A stretch of DNA of 64,000 nucleotides from Cytobacillus luteolus. Lineage in GTDB: Bacteria; Bacillota; Bacilli; Bacillales; Bacillaceae_L. Each line of letters begins with the position of its first letter. The stretch's first letter is position 1. The notes beneath the pieces are model-generated. The model searched no databases, was not told the origin of the DNA, and saw only the letters and a list, made by a program, of their open reading frames with translations. Both the position numbers and the translations under genes were made by a program. Below are positions 9,044 to 18,898 of the stretch, piece after piece. Location of the stretch: assembly GCF_017873715.1 (NCBI RefSeq), contig NZ_JAGGKM010000007.1, positions 124,001 to 188,000 of the forward strand, written 5' to 3'.

Positions 9044-10894
9044 GTGTTGAGAAAACTAAGTTTGCAAGCCAAGATTATATCCATATTTACAATTGTCATC
9101 ATCCTTACCATTTCAACGATCGTGCTTCAAGGCTCACATACCCTAAGAAATGCTGTAAAAGAGACGTATGTTAGTCAACTTAAAGGAATTACAACAGCAA
9201 TTAACGGAAGGTATGAAGAAAACAGGTCTATTAATGATGTTCAACAAACCTTTGATTATATTAAACACCGAGAAGAAAAAGTCCTTGAATTAAATCTTTA
9301 TACAGCAATAGAGGGTAAGCATCAAGTAGCTGCCTCAACAGATCGTAGTAAACTTGGAAACGATACCGAGCAGGTTTTAGCACCAACTTTTAATGAAGGA
9401 AAAACAATGGTTGCCCACTTTGAAGAAAATGGTGTATTTAAAGTGAGACTTGTATCGCCGCTGTTAGAAGATGGTGTGGTGACAGGAGCAATTGAACTAT
9501 TACTTGATAATACAGATGATATGAAACTAGTAAATCAGAGAATTCTCTTTACAATGGTTGGAGGATTAGCAGTAAGTATCATATTATTAGTTGTTTTATG
9601 GTTTAGCATTAGACGTTTACTAGTATGGCCGTTAATGACCCTTAGGGAGGCTGCTCTTACCATTCAACAAGGAAAGCCTTATGAAGAACTTGAATTGAAT
9701 GCGAGTCAGGAGATTAACGAAGTCGCCCATGCTTTTAATGATATGGTTGTTAACTTAGAGGACAGGTACTATAAAAGTATAACCGATCCTTTAACAGGTG
9801 CCTTTAACAGTGCTTATTTTAAGCATAAGTTAGCTGAGTCCATTCAAGATTCTAAGAAAACGAGTGAGCCAATGGCCCTTCTTTTCTGCGATGTAGATAA
9901 TTTCAAGAAATTAAATGATAATGAAGGCCATATGTATGGTGATAAAGTTTTAAAAGAAATTACAAACCTAATCCTTGATAATGTTCGTTCAACTGATATT
10001 GTTTGTCGATATGGTGGCGAAGAATTTGTTGTAATCATGCCGGCAACGAATAGTGAAAAGGCAAAAGTGGTAGCTGACCAAATTCGAAATAAGGTTTCAA
10101 TCCATGGAAATAAAAGTGTTCTTACGCCAATTACAATAAGTATTGGAATTGCATTATATCCTGATGACACCGATGAAGAAAATATTGTTCATTTAGCTGA
10201 CCAGGCCATGTATACCGCAAAAGGACTTGGGAAAAATCGGGTGATTTTAGCAAGTGAAATGAATATAGCTACAAACAAGGAGTATCAACGAAAACTCGTA
10301 GACCAACGATGGATCTTTAATACAGTACTCTCATTAACAAGAGCGGTAGAGATAAAGGACTCGTATACACATAGTCATTCTGAGATGGTTTCCAGGTATG
10401 CAGCTACAGTAGCGAGTAGTATGGGCTTAAAAGATGAAGAGGTCCACCGTGTTTCTATCGCAGGGCTGTTACATGATGTAGGTAAAATTGGGGTCCCTGA
10501 TTCTGTGTTAAATAAAGAAGGGCGCCTTACTAAAGATGAGTTTGATATCATGAAAACACATCCGGTTCTTGGTTACAATATTCTAGCGAATGTTGAAGAG
10601 TTAAAAGATATTCTGCCTTACGTTCTTTATCATCATGAAAGACCAGATGGGACAGGTTATCCGAACGGATTAAGGAAAGATGAAATTCCACTAGGTGCTC
10701 GGATTATTGGGGTGGTTGATGCATTTCATTCGATGACATCTGCAAGGCCTTACCGTAAGGCTCCATTGACTCTTGAGAAAGCAATAAATGAGCTTAACAA
10801 AGGGAAAGGAACACAGTTTGATGAAGAGGTTGTAGACACTTTCCTAACCCTTGTTGATGATTTATATCGACAATCATTGGAAATGACAAGTTAA
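9044..10894 (+). CDS. Membrane sensor with HAMP, GGDEF and HD-GYP domains (c-di-GMP turnover)
   Basis: The 616-residue protein has a transmembrane helix at about 12-30, an extracytoplasmic sensor region, a second helix at about 168-190, HAMP, GGDEF and HD-GYP. The cyclase motif is GGEEF, with an RSTD inhibitory site exactly five residues before it. The HD-GYP part keeps LLHDVGKIGVPD, HHERPDGTGYP and the other metal ligands. Both synthesis and breakdown of c-di-GMP therefore appear possible in one chain. Start is GTG 9044 (next codon TTG is an alternative) with TAGGAG upstream. Probably co-transcribed with the lipoprotein. Confidence 0.9.
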   Translation: MLRKLSLQAKIISIFTIVIILTISTIVLQGSHTLRNAVKETYVSQLKGITTAINGRYEENRSINDVQQTFDYIKHREEKVLELNLYTAIEGKHQVAASTDRSKLGNDTEQVLAPTFNEGKTMVAHFEENGVFKVRLVSPLLEDGVVTGAIELLLDNTDDMKLVNQRILFTMVGGLAVSIILLVVLWFSIRRLLVWPLMTLREAALTIQQGKPYEELELNASQEINEVAHAFNDMVVNLEDRYYKSITDPLTGAFNSAYFKHKLAESIQDSKKTSEPMALLFCDVDNFKKLNDNEGHMYGDKVLKEITNLILDNVRSTDIVCRYGGEEFVVIMPATNSEKAKVVADQIRNKVSIHGNKSVLTPITISIGIALYPDDTDEENIVHLADQAMYTAKGLGKNRVILASEMNIATNKEYQRKLVDQRWIFNTVLSLTRAVEIKDSYTHSHSEMVSRYAATVASSMGLKDEEVHRVSIAGLLHDVGKIGVPDSVLNKEGRLTKDEFDIMKTHPVLGYNILANVEELKDILPYVLYHHERPDGTGYPNGLRKDEIPLGARIIGVVDAFHSMTSARPYRKAPLTLEKAINELNKGKGTQFDEEVVDTFLTLVDDLYRQSLEMTS

Positions 10895-10909
10895 TCTTTG
10901 AAGTGAAAG

Positions 10910-10941
10910 AGGTGATTCATTAGTTGAGTCACCTTTTTTTT
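10910..10941 (+). terminator. Intrinsic terminator after the GGDEF/HD-GYP gene
   Basis: AGGTGATTCA pairs with TTGAGTCACCT (one mismatch) and is followed by eight T residues. Confidence 0.85.
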
Positions 10942-11051
10942 ATAGAAAAACTGTCTAGGTTCCCGCAAATAATATTAACACTTGTAGAAAATGCTATAAT
11001 GAGGAGTATTTTACAACTGTGTCGGATTTTAAAAATGATGAGGTGTTTTGA

Positions 11052-12509
11052 GTGAAAAATTTTCTAGAGCTAGGTATTAGAAAAGAACTAGATCGTGTTT
11101 TAAAGAAGAGTGGGATTTTGGAGCCAACGTCGATTCAGGAGCAAGCAATTCCGGAGGTGCTTCAGGGGAAGGATGTCATTGCGCAAGCCCAAACAGGGAC
11201 AGGTAAAACGTTGGCGTTTATTCTACCTATTTTAGAGAAGGTTAATCCAGCAAACAAAGAGGTTCAGGCGTTAATTGTTACACCAACAAGAGAGCTTGCT
11301 CTGCAAATAACAGCTGAAGTGAATAAGTTGCTGGAAAAAATGGAGGACATACATATTCTTGCTGTCTATGGTGGTCAAGATGTAGATCGCCAGGTAAAAA
11401 AATTAACGAGAGGAATTCAAATTGTCATTGCAACACCTGGTAGACTTTTAGACCATATACGTAGGGATACAGTGGACTTATCTACAGTGTCAACTTTAGT
11501 AATAGATGAAGCTGATCAAATGTTGCATATGGGCTTTTTACCTGAGGTAGAGGAGATTATATACGAAACGCTATCAACGAGACAAACGCTTCTATTCTCT
11601 GCAACAATGTCTGACCAAGTGAAGTCACTTGCAAAGCGATATATGAAGGATCCAATCGATATAAAAGTCAAAGCAAAGCAGTTAACGGTATCAGGAATTA
11701 AACAACTAGTGATTGAAACAACAGACCGCGCGAAGCAGGCAGCATTATTTAAGATGTTAGACGAGTATCAGCCGTTTCTAGCGATTATTTTCTGTCGTAC
11801 GAAAAGAAGAGTTGGTGTGTTAAATGAAGCCATGAAGGCTAATGGTTATAATTCAGATGAATTGCATGGTGACCTTTCACAGGCGAAGCGTGAACAAGTA
11901 ATGAAGCGTTTTAGAGAAGCTGGGATGCAGTATTTAGTTGCAACCGATGTTGCTGCACGTGGCTTAGACGTGACAGGAGTTACACATGTATTTAATTACG
12001 ATATTCCAGAAGATGTGGAAAGCTACATTCATCGTATTGGCCGTACCGGTAGAGCAGGTGAAGAGGGAGTAGCAGTAACTTTTGTTGCACCTAAGGACCG
12101 AAATTATCTAACGATGATTGAAAAAGAAATTAAAATTACTCTAGATAAGCAAAGCGTAGAATTAGAGAACGGACGTCTATCAAATGAAACTAGAGACGAA
12201 TTTGAGAAGAGAGGGAGTGCCAAAGAGGGAGATAGAAAGCGATCATTCAATAGACAAAGTAATGATAGGCAGAAAAAATCAACCAGACAGGCTAGACCTA
12301 GCTCAAAGGAAGAGGGAAGAGATAAAAGATCTGATCGAGCATCTAACGAAAACAGTACAAGAACTTCTAGATCGGAATCAAAAAGACCAGACAGTGGAAG
12401 AAGTTCAAGAACAGGTTCACGAAGTCAATCAGTCATGGGTCGTTCATCTAAAGGGAGATCTTCAGGGCAAAGTGGAACTCAAGGTCGGGGACGTTCACGC
12501 TCGAAATAG
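11052..12509 (+). CDS. DEAD-box ATP-dependent RNA helicase with basic Ser/Arg-rich tail
   Basis: All helicase motifs are visible in the 485-residue product: Q motif [10 protein letters not shown], motif [34 protein letters not shown] and [10 protein letters not shown]. From about residue 380 a low-complexity tail rich in Ser, Arg, Lys and Gly ([20 protein letters not shown]) follows, as in cold-shock helicases that unwind rRNA or mRNA structure. It differs from the CshA and CshB N-termini that I recall and is closer to CshC-type proteins. Start GTG 11052 with GAGGTG upstream; an extended -10 (TGCTATAAT, 10992-11000) lies before it. Confidence 0.9.
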   Translation: MKNFLELGIRKELDRVLKKSGILEPTSIQEQAIPEVLQGKDVIAQAQTGTGKTLAFILPILEKVNPANKEVQALIVTPTRELALQITAEVNKLLEKMEDIHILAVYGGQDVDRQVKKLTRGIQIVIATPGRLLDHIRRDTVDLSTVSTLVIDEADQMLHMGFLPEVEEIIYETLSTRQTLLFSATMSDQVKSLAKRYMKDPIDIKVKAKQLTVSGIKQLVIETTDRAKQAALFKMLDEYQPFLAIIFCRTKRRVGVLNEAMKANGYNSDELHGDLSQAKREQVMKRFREAGMQYLVATDVAARGLDVTGVTHVFNYDIPEDVESYIHRIGRTGRAGEEGVAVTFVAPKDRNYLTMIEKEIKITLDKQSVELENGRLSNETRDEFEKRGSAKEGDRKRSFNRQSNDRQKKSTRQARPSSKEEGRDKRSDRASNENSTRTSRSESKRPDSGRSSRTGSRSQSVMGRSSKGRSSGQSGTQGRGRSRSK

Positions 12510-12598
12510 ACTAATTCAAGTGAGTAAGTAGTATAATGTTTAATAGTGACTAAGAGGAAACTTCATATTTGAAGTGTTATTTTTGAAAGGATGTTTTT

Positions 12599-14794
12599 AT
12601 GAGTAAAGCAGTTGTATTAGCTGAAAAACCCTCAGTTGCCCGTGATATTGCGAGGGTTTTACAGTGTAACAAAAAAGGAAATGGATTTTTTGAAGGAGAG
12701 AAGTATATTGTAACTTGGGCACTAGGTCATCTAGTTACTTTGGCTGACCCAGAAACTTATGATGAAAAATATAAGTCCTGGAAAATAGAAGATTTACCTA
12801 TGCTTCCTAATCACCTAAAGCTAGTTGTTATCAAGCAAACTGGTAAACAATATCAAGCTGTGAAATCTCAACTAACTAGGAAAGACGTTCAAGAAATTAT
12901 TATAGCAACTGATGCAGGTCGTGAAGGAGAGCTTGTTGCTAGATGGATCCTTGAAAAAGCCCTGGTGAAAAAGCCGGTTAAGCGACTATGGATTTCGTCT
13001 GTAACGGATAAAGCAATTAAGGATGGCTTTAAAAACTTACGAGACGGAAAACAATACGAAAACCTTTATGCATCAGCAGTAGCGAGGTCAGAGGCGGATT
13101 GGTATGTAGGAATGAACGCTACCCGTGCCCTAACAACTAGATATAATGCTCAACTCTCTGCTGGTAGAGTACAAACGCCAACATTAGCAATCATTGAAAC
13201 AAGGGAAGAAGAAATACGAAACTTTTCACCTCGTACATACTATGGAATTATGCTTGAGAATAATCAGGGATTAAAGCTTACTTGGCAGGATGCGAAAACA
13301 AAAAATAGTCGACTTTTTGATAAAGCTAAATCAGATGAAATTATTGGGAGCTTAAAAGGGAAGAAGGCTGACGTAGTAGACGTAAATAAAAGCTACAAGA
13401 AAAGCTACGCTCCACAACTTTATGATTTAACAGAGCTTCAAAGAGATGCGAACAAAATATTTGGGTACTCAGCAAAAGAAACGTTATCAATTATGCAAAA
13501 ATTATATGAGCAGCATAAGGTTTTAACTTATCCTAGAACAGATTCACGTTTTCTCTCTTCTGATATTGTGGATACGTTAAAAGATCGAATAGAGGCATGT
13601 CGTATTAGTCCTTATAAGGAGTTTGCAGCAAAGCTACTTCGTCAACCGATTAAAGGTAATAAGTCCTTTGTAGATGATAGTAAGGTAACAGATCACCATG
13701 CCATCATTCCAACTGAACAGCATGCGATTCTTAGTTCCTTGAGTGATAAAGAAAGAAAAATCTATGATCTGGTTGTAAAAAGATTTTTAGCTGTACTTTT
13801 TCCACCGTTTGAATATGAACAAACAACCCTTACAGTGAAAGTTGGAGACCAAATGTTTACAGCAAAGGGGAAGGTTGTCTTATCGAACGGATGGAAAGAA
13901 GTTTATGAAAATTATACGGATGAAGATGACGAACAAGAGGATGTTAAGGAGCAATTACTTCCTAGTATTTCAAAAGGTGACTGGTTAGAGATTAAAACGA
14001 TTCGTCAAACGACAGGTGAGACACAACCGCCAAGACGATTTAATGAGGCTAGTTTACTCTCAGCCATGGAGAACCCGGTAAAATACATGAATACAAATAA
14101 CAAAGAGCTGCTAAAAACGATTTCTGAAACAAGTGGGCTTGGAACAGTAGCTACAAGAGCAGACATCATTGAGAAATTATTTAATAGCTTTTTAATAGAG
14201 AAGAAGGGTAAAGAAATTTGGCTAACATCTAAAGGTAAGCAACTTTTAGATTTAGTACCCGAAGATTTAAAATCGCCGACTTTAACAGCTGAATGGGAGC
14301 AAAAGCTATCAGCTATTTCAAAAGGTGCTCTTCGCAAAGATGCTTTTATCACAGAGATGAAGGGATATACAAAAAAAGTTGTCTCTGAAATAAAGTATAG
14401 TGATAAAAAGTTTAAGCATGATAACGTGACAGGAACTAAATGTCCGGATTGTGGGAAGCTTATGCTTGAAGTGAATGGGAAAAAAGGCAAAATGCTTGTT
14501 TGCCAGGATCGGGAATGTGGTCACCGCAAAAACATAGCAAAAGTTACAAATGCTAGATGTCCGAATTGCCATAAACGATTAGAGCTTCGTGGTGAAGGAG
14601 AGGGGCAAACTTTTACGTGTAAATGTGGACACAGAGAAAAGCTCTCTACCTTTAATGAACGTAAGAAGAAAGATAAGAATACAAAAGTGTCCAAACGAGA
14701 CGTTAACAACTTTATGAAACAACAACAAAAAGAAAACGACTTTGCCAACTCAGCCCTAGCAGACGCACTAGCCAAACTAAAACTAGACAAATAA
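12599..14794 (+). CDS. topB: DNA topoisomerase III
   Basis: This 731-residue type IA topoisomerase opens with SKAVVLAEKPSVARDIARVL and the Toprim block ATDAGREGELVAR near residue 105. The active-site tyrosine lies in TYPRTDSRF at about residue 310. Two zinc-ribbon modules close the protein (CPDCGKLML with CQDRECGH, and CPNCHKRLEL with CKCGH). It decatenates DNA during replication and recombination. AAAGGATG precedes the start. It follows the helicase by 90 bp and may share its transcript. Confidence 0.95.
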   Translation: MSKAVVLAEKPSVARDIARVLQCNKKGNGFFEGEKYIVTWALGHLVTLADPETYDEKYKSWKIEDLPMLPNHLKLVVIKQTGKQYQAVKSQLTRKDVQEIIIATDAGREGELVARWILEKALVKKPVKRLWISSVTDKAIKDGFKNLRDGKQYENLYASAVARSEADWYVGMNATRALTTRYNAQLSAGRVQTPTLAIIETREEEIRNFSPRTYYGIMLENNQGLKLTWQDAKTKNSRLFDKAKSDEIIGSLKGKKADVVDVNKSYKKSYAPQLYDLTELQRDANKIFGYSAKETLSIMQKLYEQHKVLTYPRTDSRFLSSDIVDTLKDRIEACRISPYKEFAAKLLRQPIKGNKSFVDDSKVTDHHAIIPTEQHAILSSLSDKERKIYDLVVKRFLAVLFPPFEYEQTTLTVKVGDQMFTAKGKVVLSNGWKEVYENYTDEDDEQEDVKEQLLPSISKGDWLEIKTIRQTTGETQPPRRFNEASLLSAMENPVKYMNTNNKELLKTISETSGLGTVATRADIIEKLFNSFLIEKKGKEIWLTSKGKQLLDLVPEDLKSPTLTAEWEQKLSAISKGALRKDAFITEMKGYTKKVVSEIKYSDKKFKHDNVTGTKCPDCGKLMLEVNGKKGKMLVCQDRECGHRKNIAKVTNARCPNCHKRLELRGEGEGQTFTCKCGHREKLSTFNERKKKDKNTKVSKRDVNNFMKQQQKENDFANSALADALAKLKLDK

Positions 14795-14801
14795 GTCCAG
14801 T

Positions 14802-14856
14802 GGGGCCTGACCCCCACCGCTGTAACGCGTTAAATCACCGGGGGTTAGGCCCCCGG
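14802..14856. repeat. GC-rich palindromic repeat, GGGGCCTGACCCCC family, copy 1
   Basis: GGGGCCTGACCCCC at 14802-14815 faces an inverted partner CCGGGGGTTAGGCCCCCGG starting at 14838, joined by a segment containing CGCGTTAAA. The same core words recur at 19511-19562 and 61797-61888. It lies 8 bp after topB and can act as a terminator-like hairpin, though no T run follows. Confidence 0.75.
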
Positions 14857-14899
14857 CGCTTTAGAGTGTTAAATTACTTAGTCAAAAGGGGAAGATAGA

Positions 14900-15382
14900 A
14901 TGAGAGATACAAAGGCTGTAATTACTAGTTATGGAGAGTTTTCGAAGTGGTTAATTTCATTAAAAGAATTATCGAATGAAGAATGGATAAAGCCTATTGC
15001 TGAAGGGAAATGGTCTGTTCGTGAAATGATTTCACACTTTATGAATTGGGATAACTATATAATAGCTACTGTCGTTCCATTAGTTAAAGATGGTGAGCCT
15101 TTTGGGTTTCCGGAATTTGAATCTTTTAATAAGTTGGCTTCTAGTTATGCAACGTCAGGTATTTCAAAAGATGATTTACTAGATGAAGTTATCCTAACAA
15201 GAAATCATTTAGTTCAGGTGTTAAAGGATATGCCAGAAGAAGTGATAACTAAAAGCTTACCGGTAGGCGGCCATACTCACTGTCCTCACACAGGAGAGCC
15301 ATACTCTTTGATTTATATCATTCAAGAATTCATCGAGCATGACCTTCACCACAAGAGGCAGTTACAAGGTGTTTTAAAATAA
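14900..15382 (+). CDS. DinB-family protein
   Basis: The 160-residue product has the four-helix DinB/YfiT-like fold pattern with the spaced histidines used for metal binding: MISHFMNWDNY near residue 45 and FIEHDLHHKRQL at the C-terminus. Family members are metal-dependent transferases, several acting on low-molecular thiols, but no substrate is known for this one. AAGGGGAAG precedes the ATG. A GNAT gene follows after 24 bp in the same direction. Confidence 0.8.
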   Translation: MRDTKAVITSYGEFSKWLISLKELSNEEWIKPIAEGKWSVREMISHFMNWDNYIIATVVPLVKDGEPFGFPEFESFNKLASSYATSGISKDDLLDEVILTRNHLVQVLKDMPEEVITKSLPVGGHTHCPHTGEPYSLIYIIQEFIEHDLHHKRQLQGVLK

Positions 15383-15406
15383 GTAAATTATAAGGGAGCT
15401 ATGGCA

Positions 15407-16198
15407 ATGGTTAGTATGCAGTATGTTCAGGAGCAAAGTATTGCCTATAAGAAAACGTTCTCGAATATGATTGAGAAAGAATGGGGTTATTTATTCTATA
15501 ACGAAGAGAACCCATTACATTATGATGCAAATCATGCTCATTTAAATAAAAGTCCTGTTCAACCGGAAGTAGTGTACAACCAAGTCCTAGGATTTTTCCG
15601 GAGTAGACACCTTCCACCACGATACTATATTTATAATGTAGAAGAATGTGAAGCCATTATAGAATTTCTACTAGCCAAAGGCTGGCAATTCGAGACATTT
15701 AAAAATGCAATCCAATTATGGAATGGAAAACTAATTGAACTAGAAGAAATTCCAGAAATTAAGATTGAAGTTGTTGACGAATCTAATTATCCAGATGCGT
15801 TAAAAGTTGAGTGTGCAATCACTGAATTTGGAGGTAAGGAAGTAAGAGAAAAAGCCTTTGAATTTGAATATAAATCATCAGCTTACGAGCATTTCTTACT
15901 AAAATATAAAGGGATTCCTGTTGCAACAGCCTGTTTATTTATCCATGGGAAGCACCTGCAACTTGAAAGTGTAGCAACGATTAAAGAGTATCGTGGTAAA
16001 GGGTTGATTAATCATCTAATCTTTTATATTCAAAAGCTAACTTCAGCCAAGGATTTTGAAAATCTATGGGTTTATCCGATTAATGAACAAGTAGAAAAAA
16101 TCTATTCACGACATGGGTTTGACACAGTTGGACACTATCACTTCGGTCATGCATTCCTGGAAGGAAAAGCAATCAAGGCTATTCATAAAGGGGAATAA
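15407..16198 (+). CDS. GNAT-family N-acetyltransferase
   Basis: About 263 residues. The C-terminal half holds the acetyl-CoA-binding signature VATIKEYRGKGLINHLI and ends with a typical GNAT helix (EKIYSRHGFDTVGHYHFG); the N-terminal half is a second, degenerate domain. ATG 15407 is preferred over 15401, because GGGAG at 15394-15398 leaves only two bases before the earlier codon. Acceptor substrate unknown. It likely shares a transcript with the DinB gene. Confidence 0.8.
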   Translation: MVSMQYVQEQSIAYKKTFSNMIEKEWGYLFYNEENPLHYDANHAHLNKSPVQPEVVYNQVLGFFRSRHLPPRYYIYNVEECEAIIEFLLAKGWQFETFKNAIQLWNGKLIELEEIPEIKIEVVDESNYPDALKVECAITEFGGKEVREKAFEFEYKSSAYEHFLLKYKGIPVATACLFIHGKHLQLESVATIKEYRGKGLINHLIFYIQKLTSAKDFENLWVYPINEQVEKIYSRHGFDTVGHYHFGHAFLEGKAIKAIHKGE

Positions 16199-16208
16199 TG
16201 ATTAGAAT

Positions 16209-16247
16209 AAGCAGTAAAAGGTACATAACCTTTTACTGCTTATTTTT
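16209..16247. terminator. Bidirectional terminator
   Basis: AAGCAGTAAAAGGT (16209-16222) pairs exactly with ACCTTTTACTGCTT (16228-16241), then ATTTTT. It ends the GNAT gene and overlaps the 3' end of the small reverse-strand gene. Confidence 0.85.
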
Positions 16248-16382
16248 GCTGTTAGTTCCAGTTTCATTTCCTGTTGTGTATTCATAACTAACTTCATAAC
16301 CAGATTCTTTAGCCTTCGGACCTTTCACAACCTTGTATTGATCGTGGTTTGATTGGCCGACTCTGTTTTCTTTCTCATTCAT
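16233..16382 (-). CDS. Small hydrophilic protein, 49 residues, unknown function
   Basis: On the reverse strand an ATG at 16382 opens a 49-codon frame beginning MNEKENRVGQSNHDQYKVV and ending GTNSKNKQ. A strong ribosome site GGAGGT lies 8 bp upstream, and the stop sits inside the shared terminator, which together argue for a true gene. The product is polar, without Cys or membrane segment, rich in Lys, Asn, Glu and Tyr. No family recognised; a small spore or stress protein is one guess. Confidence 0.65.
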   Translation of the reverse strand: MNEKENRVGQSNHDQYKVVKGPKAKESGYEVSYEYTTGNETGTNSKNKQ

Positions 16383-16504
16383 GAAATACCACCTCCAAGT
16401 AAGAGTCATAGTTAAAGTATTTCCGAACTTTTATTTAGCTATGTGAAGGAATTTGAACGTCCTTGGTGAATGTTGTTATAACTAACTTTATAAAGAGGTG
16501 CAAA

Positions 16505-16957
16505 ATGGAATTTTTTATAAAAAGAGCAAGTGTTGAGGATGTACATTTAGTTGCTCCATTATTTAACGAGTATCGAGTGTTTTATGATCAAGCATCCGAT
16601 GAAGAGGGTGCAGGAGAATACATCAAAACTCGGTTAACAAACAATGAATCTGTCATCTTTCTTGCATGTAATGAAGATAAAACAGAATCATACGGATTTA
16701 CACAGCTATATCCTTCTTTTTCATCTGTTTCAATGAAAAAAGTTTGGATATTAAATGACTTGTTTGTAGCTTCTTCTGCAAGAAGAAACGGAATTGCTAA
16801 GGAATTAATGCTTGCTGCCCATGAATTTGGTAAGGATACAAAAGCAAAAGGAATTTCCTTAGAAACTGCTCCTGATAATCATGGTGCACAACAACTTTAT
16901 GAATCATTAGGATATAAGAAGGATGAAGAGTACTTTCATTACTTTTTGACACTTTAA
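16505..16957 (+). CDS. GNAT-family N-acetyltransferase
   Basis: 150 residues forming a single GNAT domain: an N-terminal IKRASVEDVHLVAPLFNEYR strand-helix, then LNDLFVASSARRNGIAKELM with the acetyl-CoA loop, and SLETAPDNHGAQQLYESLGY near the end. AGAGGTG lies 5 bp before ATG 16505, so an upstream GTG/ATG at 16463 is unlikely. It is monocistronic, ended by a strong hairpin shared with the BCCT gene. Substrate unknown. Confidence 0.85.
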   Translation: MEFFIKRASVEDVHLVAPLFNEYRVFYDQASDEEGAGEYIKTRLTNNESVIFLACNEDKTESYGFTQLYPSFSSVSMKKVWILNDLFVASSARRNGIAKELMLAAHEFGKDTKAKGISLETAPDNHGAQQLYESLGYKKDEEYFHYFLTL

Positions 16958-16961
16958 AAAG

Positions 16962-16998
16962 AAAAACTTGGATACACACCTAGGTATCCAAGTTTTTT
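16962..16998. terminator. Bidirectional terminator
   Basis: AAAAACTTGGATAC pairs with GTATCCAAGTTTTTT (8-base loop), separating the GNAT gene from the converging transporter gene. Confidence 0.9.
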
Positions 16999-17001
16999 AC
17001 T

Positions 17002-18495
17002 TTACTTTGTAGCAGTCTTTGCTTCTTTAGACTCTTTCTTGAAGCTTTTAAGTAGTGCAATTGAGGTTAATATAACGACAATTGCTAGTGGAAAGGCACT
17101 TACAATGATAGCTGTTTGCATTGCAGCAAGACCACCAGAAATCATTAACACAACTGCTGATAGTGCAAGAATAATCCCCCATGTATATTTCACCATGTTA
17201 GCTGGATTTATATCACCATTTGTTGTCATCATCCCTAAAACGAATGTGGCGGAATCAGCAGATGTGATAAAGAAAGTTGTAATTAAAAATAAAGTAATGA
17301 TTGTTAAAACAAGAGTAAGTGGTAATTGCTCATAAACATAGAAGAGTGCTGTCTCTAGACTTTGAGCAGCAATGTTTGTATCAAAATTAAAATCAAAATA
17401 GATTGCAGTTCCGCCAAATACTGCGAACCAGATTGTACAAACAATCGTAGGAATCACAAGCACTGCGATAACAAACTCTCTAACAGTTCTTCCTTTTGAA
17501 ACGCGAGCGATAAAAGTACCTACAAAAGGAGCCCAAGCAATCCACCATGCCCAGTAAAAGATGGTCCAGCCTTGCGTCCATGCCGCCCTTTCTTCATTAA
17601 ATGGAGAAAGTCGCAATCCCATACTCGGTAGATTTTGAATATAACCTCCAAATGTAGTCGTAAACAAATCTAAAAGAAACACGGTAGGTCCCATAAAAAG
17701 CATGATGAAAAATAAGAGTACTGCCAATATCAAGTTTGCATTACTTAAATATTTAATTCCCCTCTTAATACCAGTTCCAGCAGAGGCCATAAATAATATT
17801 GTAATGACCGCTATAATAAGTAGCTGTATGCTGAATGTATTTGGAATACCTGTTAAATAACTTAATCCTCCATTAATTTGTTGAGAACCTAGACCTAAAG
17901 AAGCGGCAACACCAAAAATTGTCGCGAAAACTGCAACAACGTCAATAGCGATCCCGATAGGGCCTTTTACACGGTCGCCAAGTAAAGGATAAAGTGTAGC
18001 ACTCATTAACCCTGGTAAATCTTTTCTAAATTTGTAATAGGCTAAAGCTAAGGCAATGGTTGCATATATTGCCCAGGCGTGAAATCCCCAGTGGAGATAG
18101 GTAAAACGCATTGCTTCTCGGGCTGCTGCTCCTGTACCCGGGACTGCAGAAGGTGGATTTGTAAAGTGAGAGATTGGTTCAGATACGCCAAAGAACAATA
18201 ATCCAATACCCATACCCGCGCTAAATAGCATTGCAAACCAAGTTGGATATTTAAATTCTGGCTTATCTTCATCCTTTCCAAGCTTAATTTTTCCGTAAGG
18301 ACTAAAGATTAAAAATAGAGCAAAAATCAAAAAGAATGTTGCTGTAAGTTGATAAAACCAGCCGAAGCTAACCATGAAAAATTTCTGTGCTCTATTCATG
18401 ACTTCTGTCAGGTGATCAGGAAAAATAACCCCCCATAACACAAATAGAACTGCGATAACTAACGATATCCAAAAAACAGATGTAACCTTTTTCAT
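17002..18495 (-). CDS. BCCT-family transporter (glycine betaine/choline/carnitine type)
   Basis: The product has about 497 residues, twelve hydrophobic helices and the family signature around FYWAWWIAWAPFVGTFIARV, together with HWGFHAWAIYA. BCCT carriers such as OpuD take up glycine betaine with sodium for osmoprotection. GGAGGG precedes the ATG at 18495, making the longer frame beginning at 18534 unlikely. The tail is short and charged (KSFKKESKEAKTATK). Exact substrate is inferred from family. Confidence 0.9.
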   Translation of the reverse strand: MKKVTSVFWISLVIAVLFVLWGVIFPDHLTEVMNRAQKFFMVSFGWFYQLTATFFLIFALFLIFSPYGKIKLGKDEDKPEFKYPTWFAMLFSAGMGIGLLFFGVSEPISHFTNPPSAVPGTGAAAREAMRFTYLHWGFHAWAIYATIALALAYYKFRKDLPGLMSATLYPLLGDRVKGPIGIAIDVVAVFATIFGVAASLGLGSQQINGGLSYLTGIPNTFSIQLLIIAVITILFMASAGTGIKRGIKYLSNANLILAVLLFFIMLFMGPTVFLLDLFTTTFGGYIQNLPSMGLRLSPFNEERAAWTQGWTIFYWAWWIAWAPFVGTFIARVSKGRTVREFVIAVLVIPTIVCTIWFAVFGGTAIYFDFNFDTNIAAQSLETALFYVYEQLPLTLVLTIITLFLITTFFITSADSATFVLGMMTTNGDINPANMVKYTWGIILALSAVVLMISGGLAAMQTAIIVSAFPLAIVVILTSIALLKSFKKESKEAKTATK

Positions 18496-18625
18496 ATTCG
18501 CCCTCCTTCTTAATAGAGTGTTTGAATTTAACAATCATTTTATGTGTCTTCACTTATTAAATTTGAAAACAGAGAAGGGCAAAAGGAGGCATCTAGTCTC
18601 AGGTATGACGGGGGCTCTCCCCTTG

Positions 18626-18898
18626 TCATTGCTTATCTGAAAGACGTTGCTGTGCCATTTTTATCATTTCCTTTACCATGCTTCCACCAATTTCGCCACC
18701 GACCTTACCAGCCTGCTTAGAAGTTAGTGACCCATTGTATTTATCGTTCAGAGGAACACCAAGTTCATTTGCCACCTCAAATTTAACTTGATTAGGCTCG
18801 ATTACTGAATAGCCCTTTTCCTTCAACACACGCGCTTTAAGTCTATCTACTTCCTCTCTTGCCTCAGGAACAAGCAGACGATTTCTTCTCTTAGCCAT
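18626..18898 (-). CDS. Alpha/beta-type small acid-soluble spore protein, long form
   Basis: The 90-residue product ends with KQAGKVGGEIGGSMVKEMI, the DNA-binding helix signature of alpha/beta-type SASPs, and has LLVPEAREEVDRLK near the N-terminus like LVVPGAQAALDQMK in classical members. Between these two blocks there is an insertion of about 15-20 residues, making it longer than the usual 60-72. KFEVANELG resembles the site cut by the germination protease GPR. These proteins coat spore DNA. GGAGTG precedes the ATG; forespore expression is expected. Confidence 0.85.
   Translation of the reverse strand: MAKRRNRLLVPEAREEVDRLKARVLKEKGYSVIEPNQVKFEVANELGVPLNDKYNGSLTSKQAGKVGGEIGGSMVKEMIKMAQQRLSDKQ

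Noticed and set aside
12184-12531. 115-codon frame overlapping the helicase tail
   Set aside because: It overlaps the Ser/Arg-rich low-complexity end of the helicase gene in another frame, with no ribosome site.
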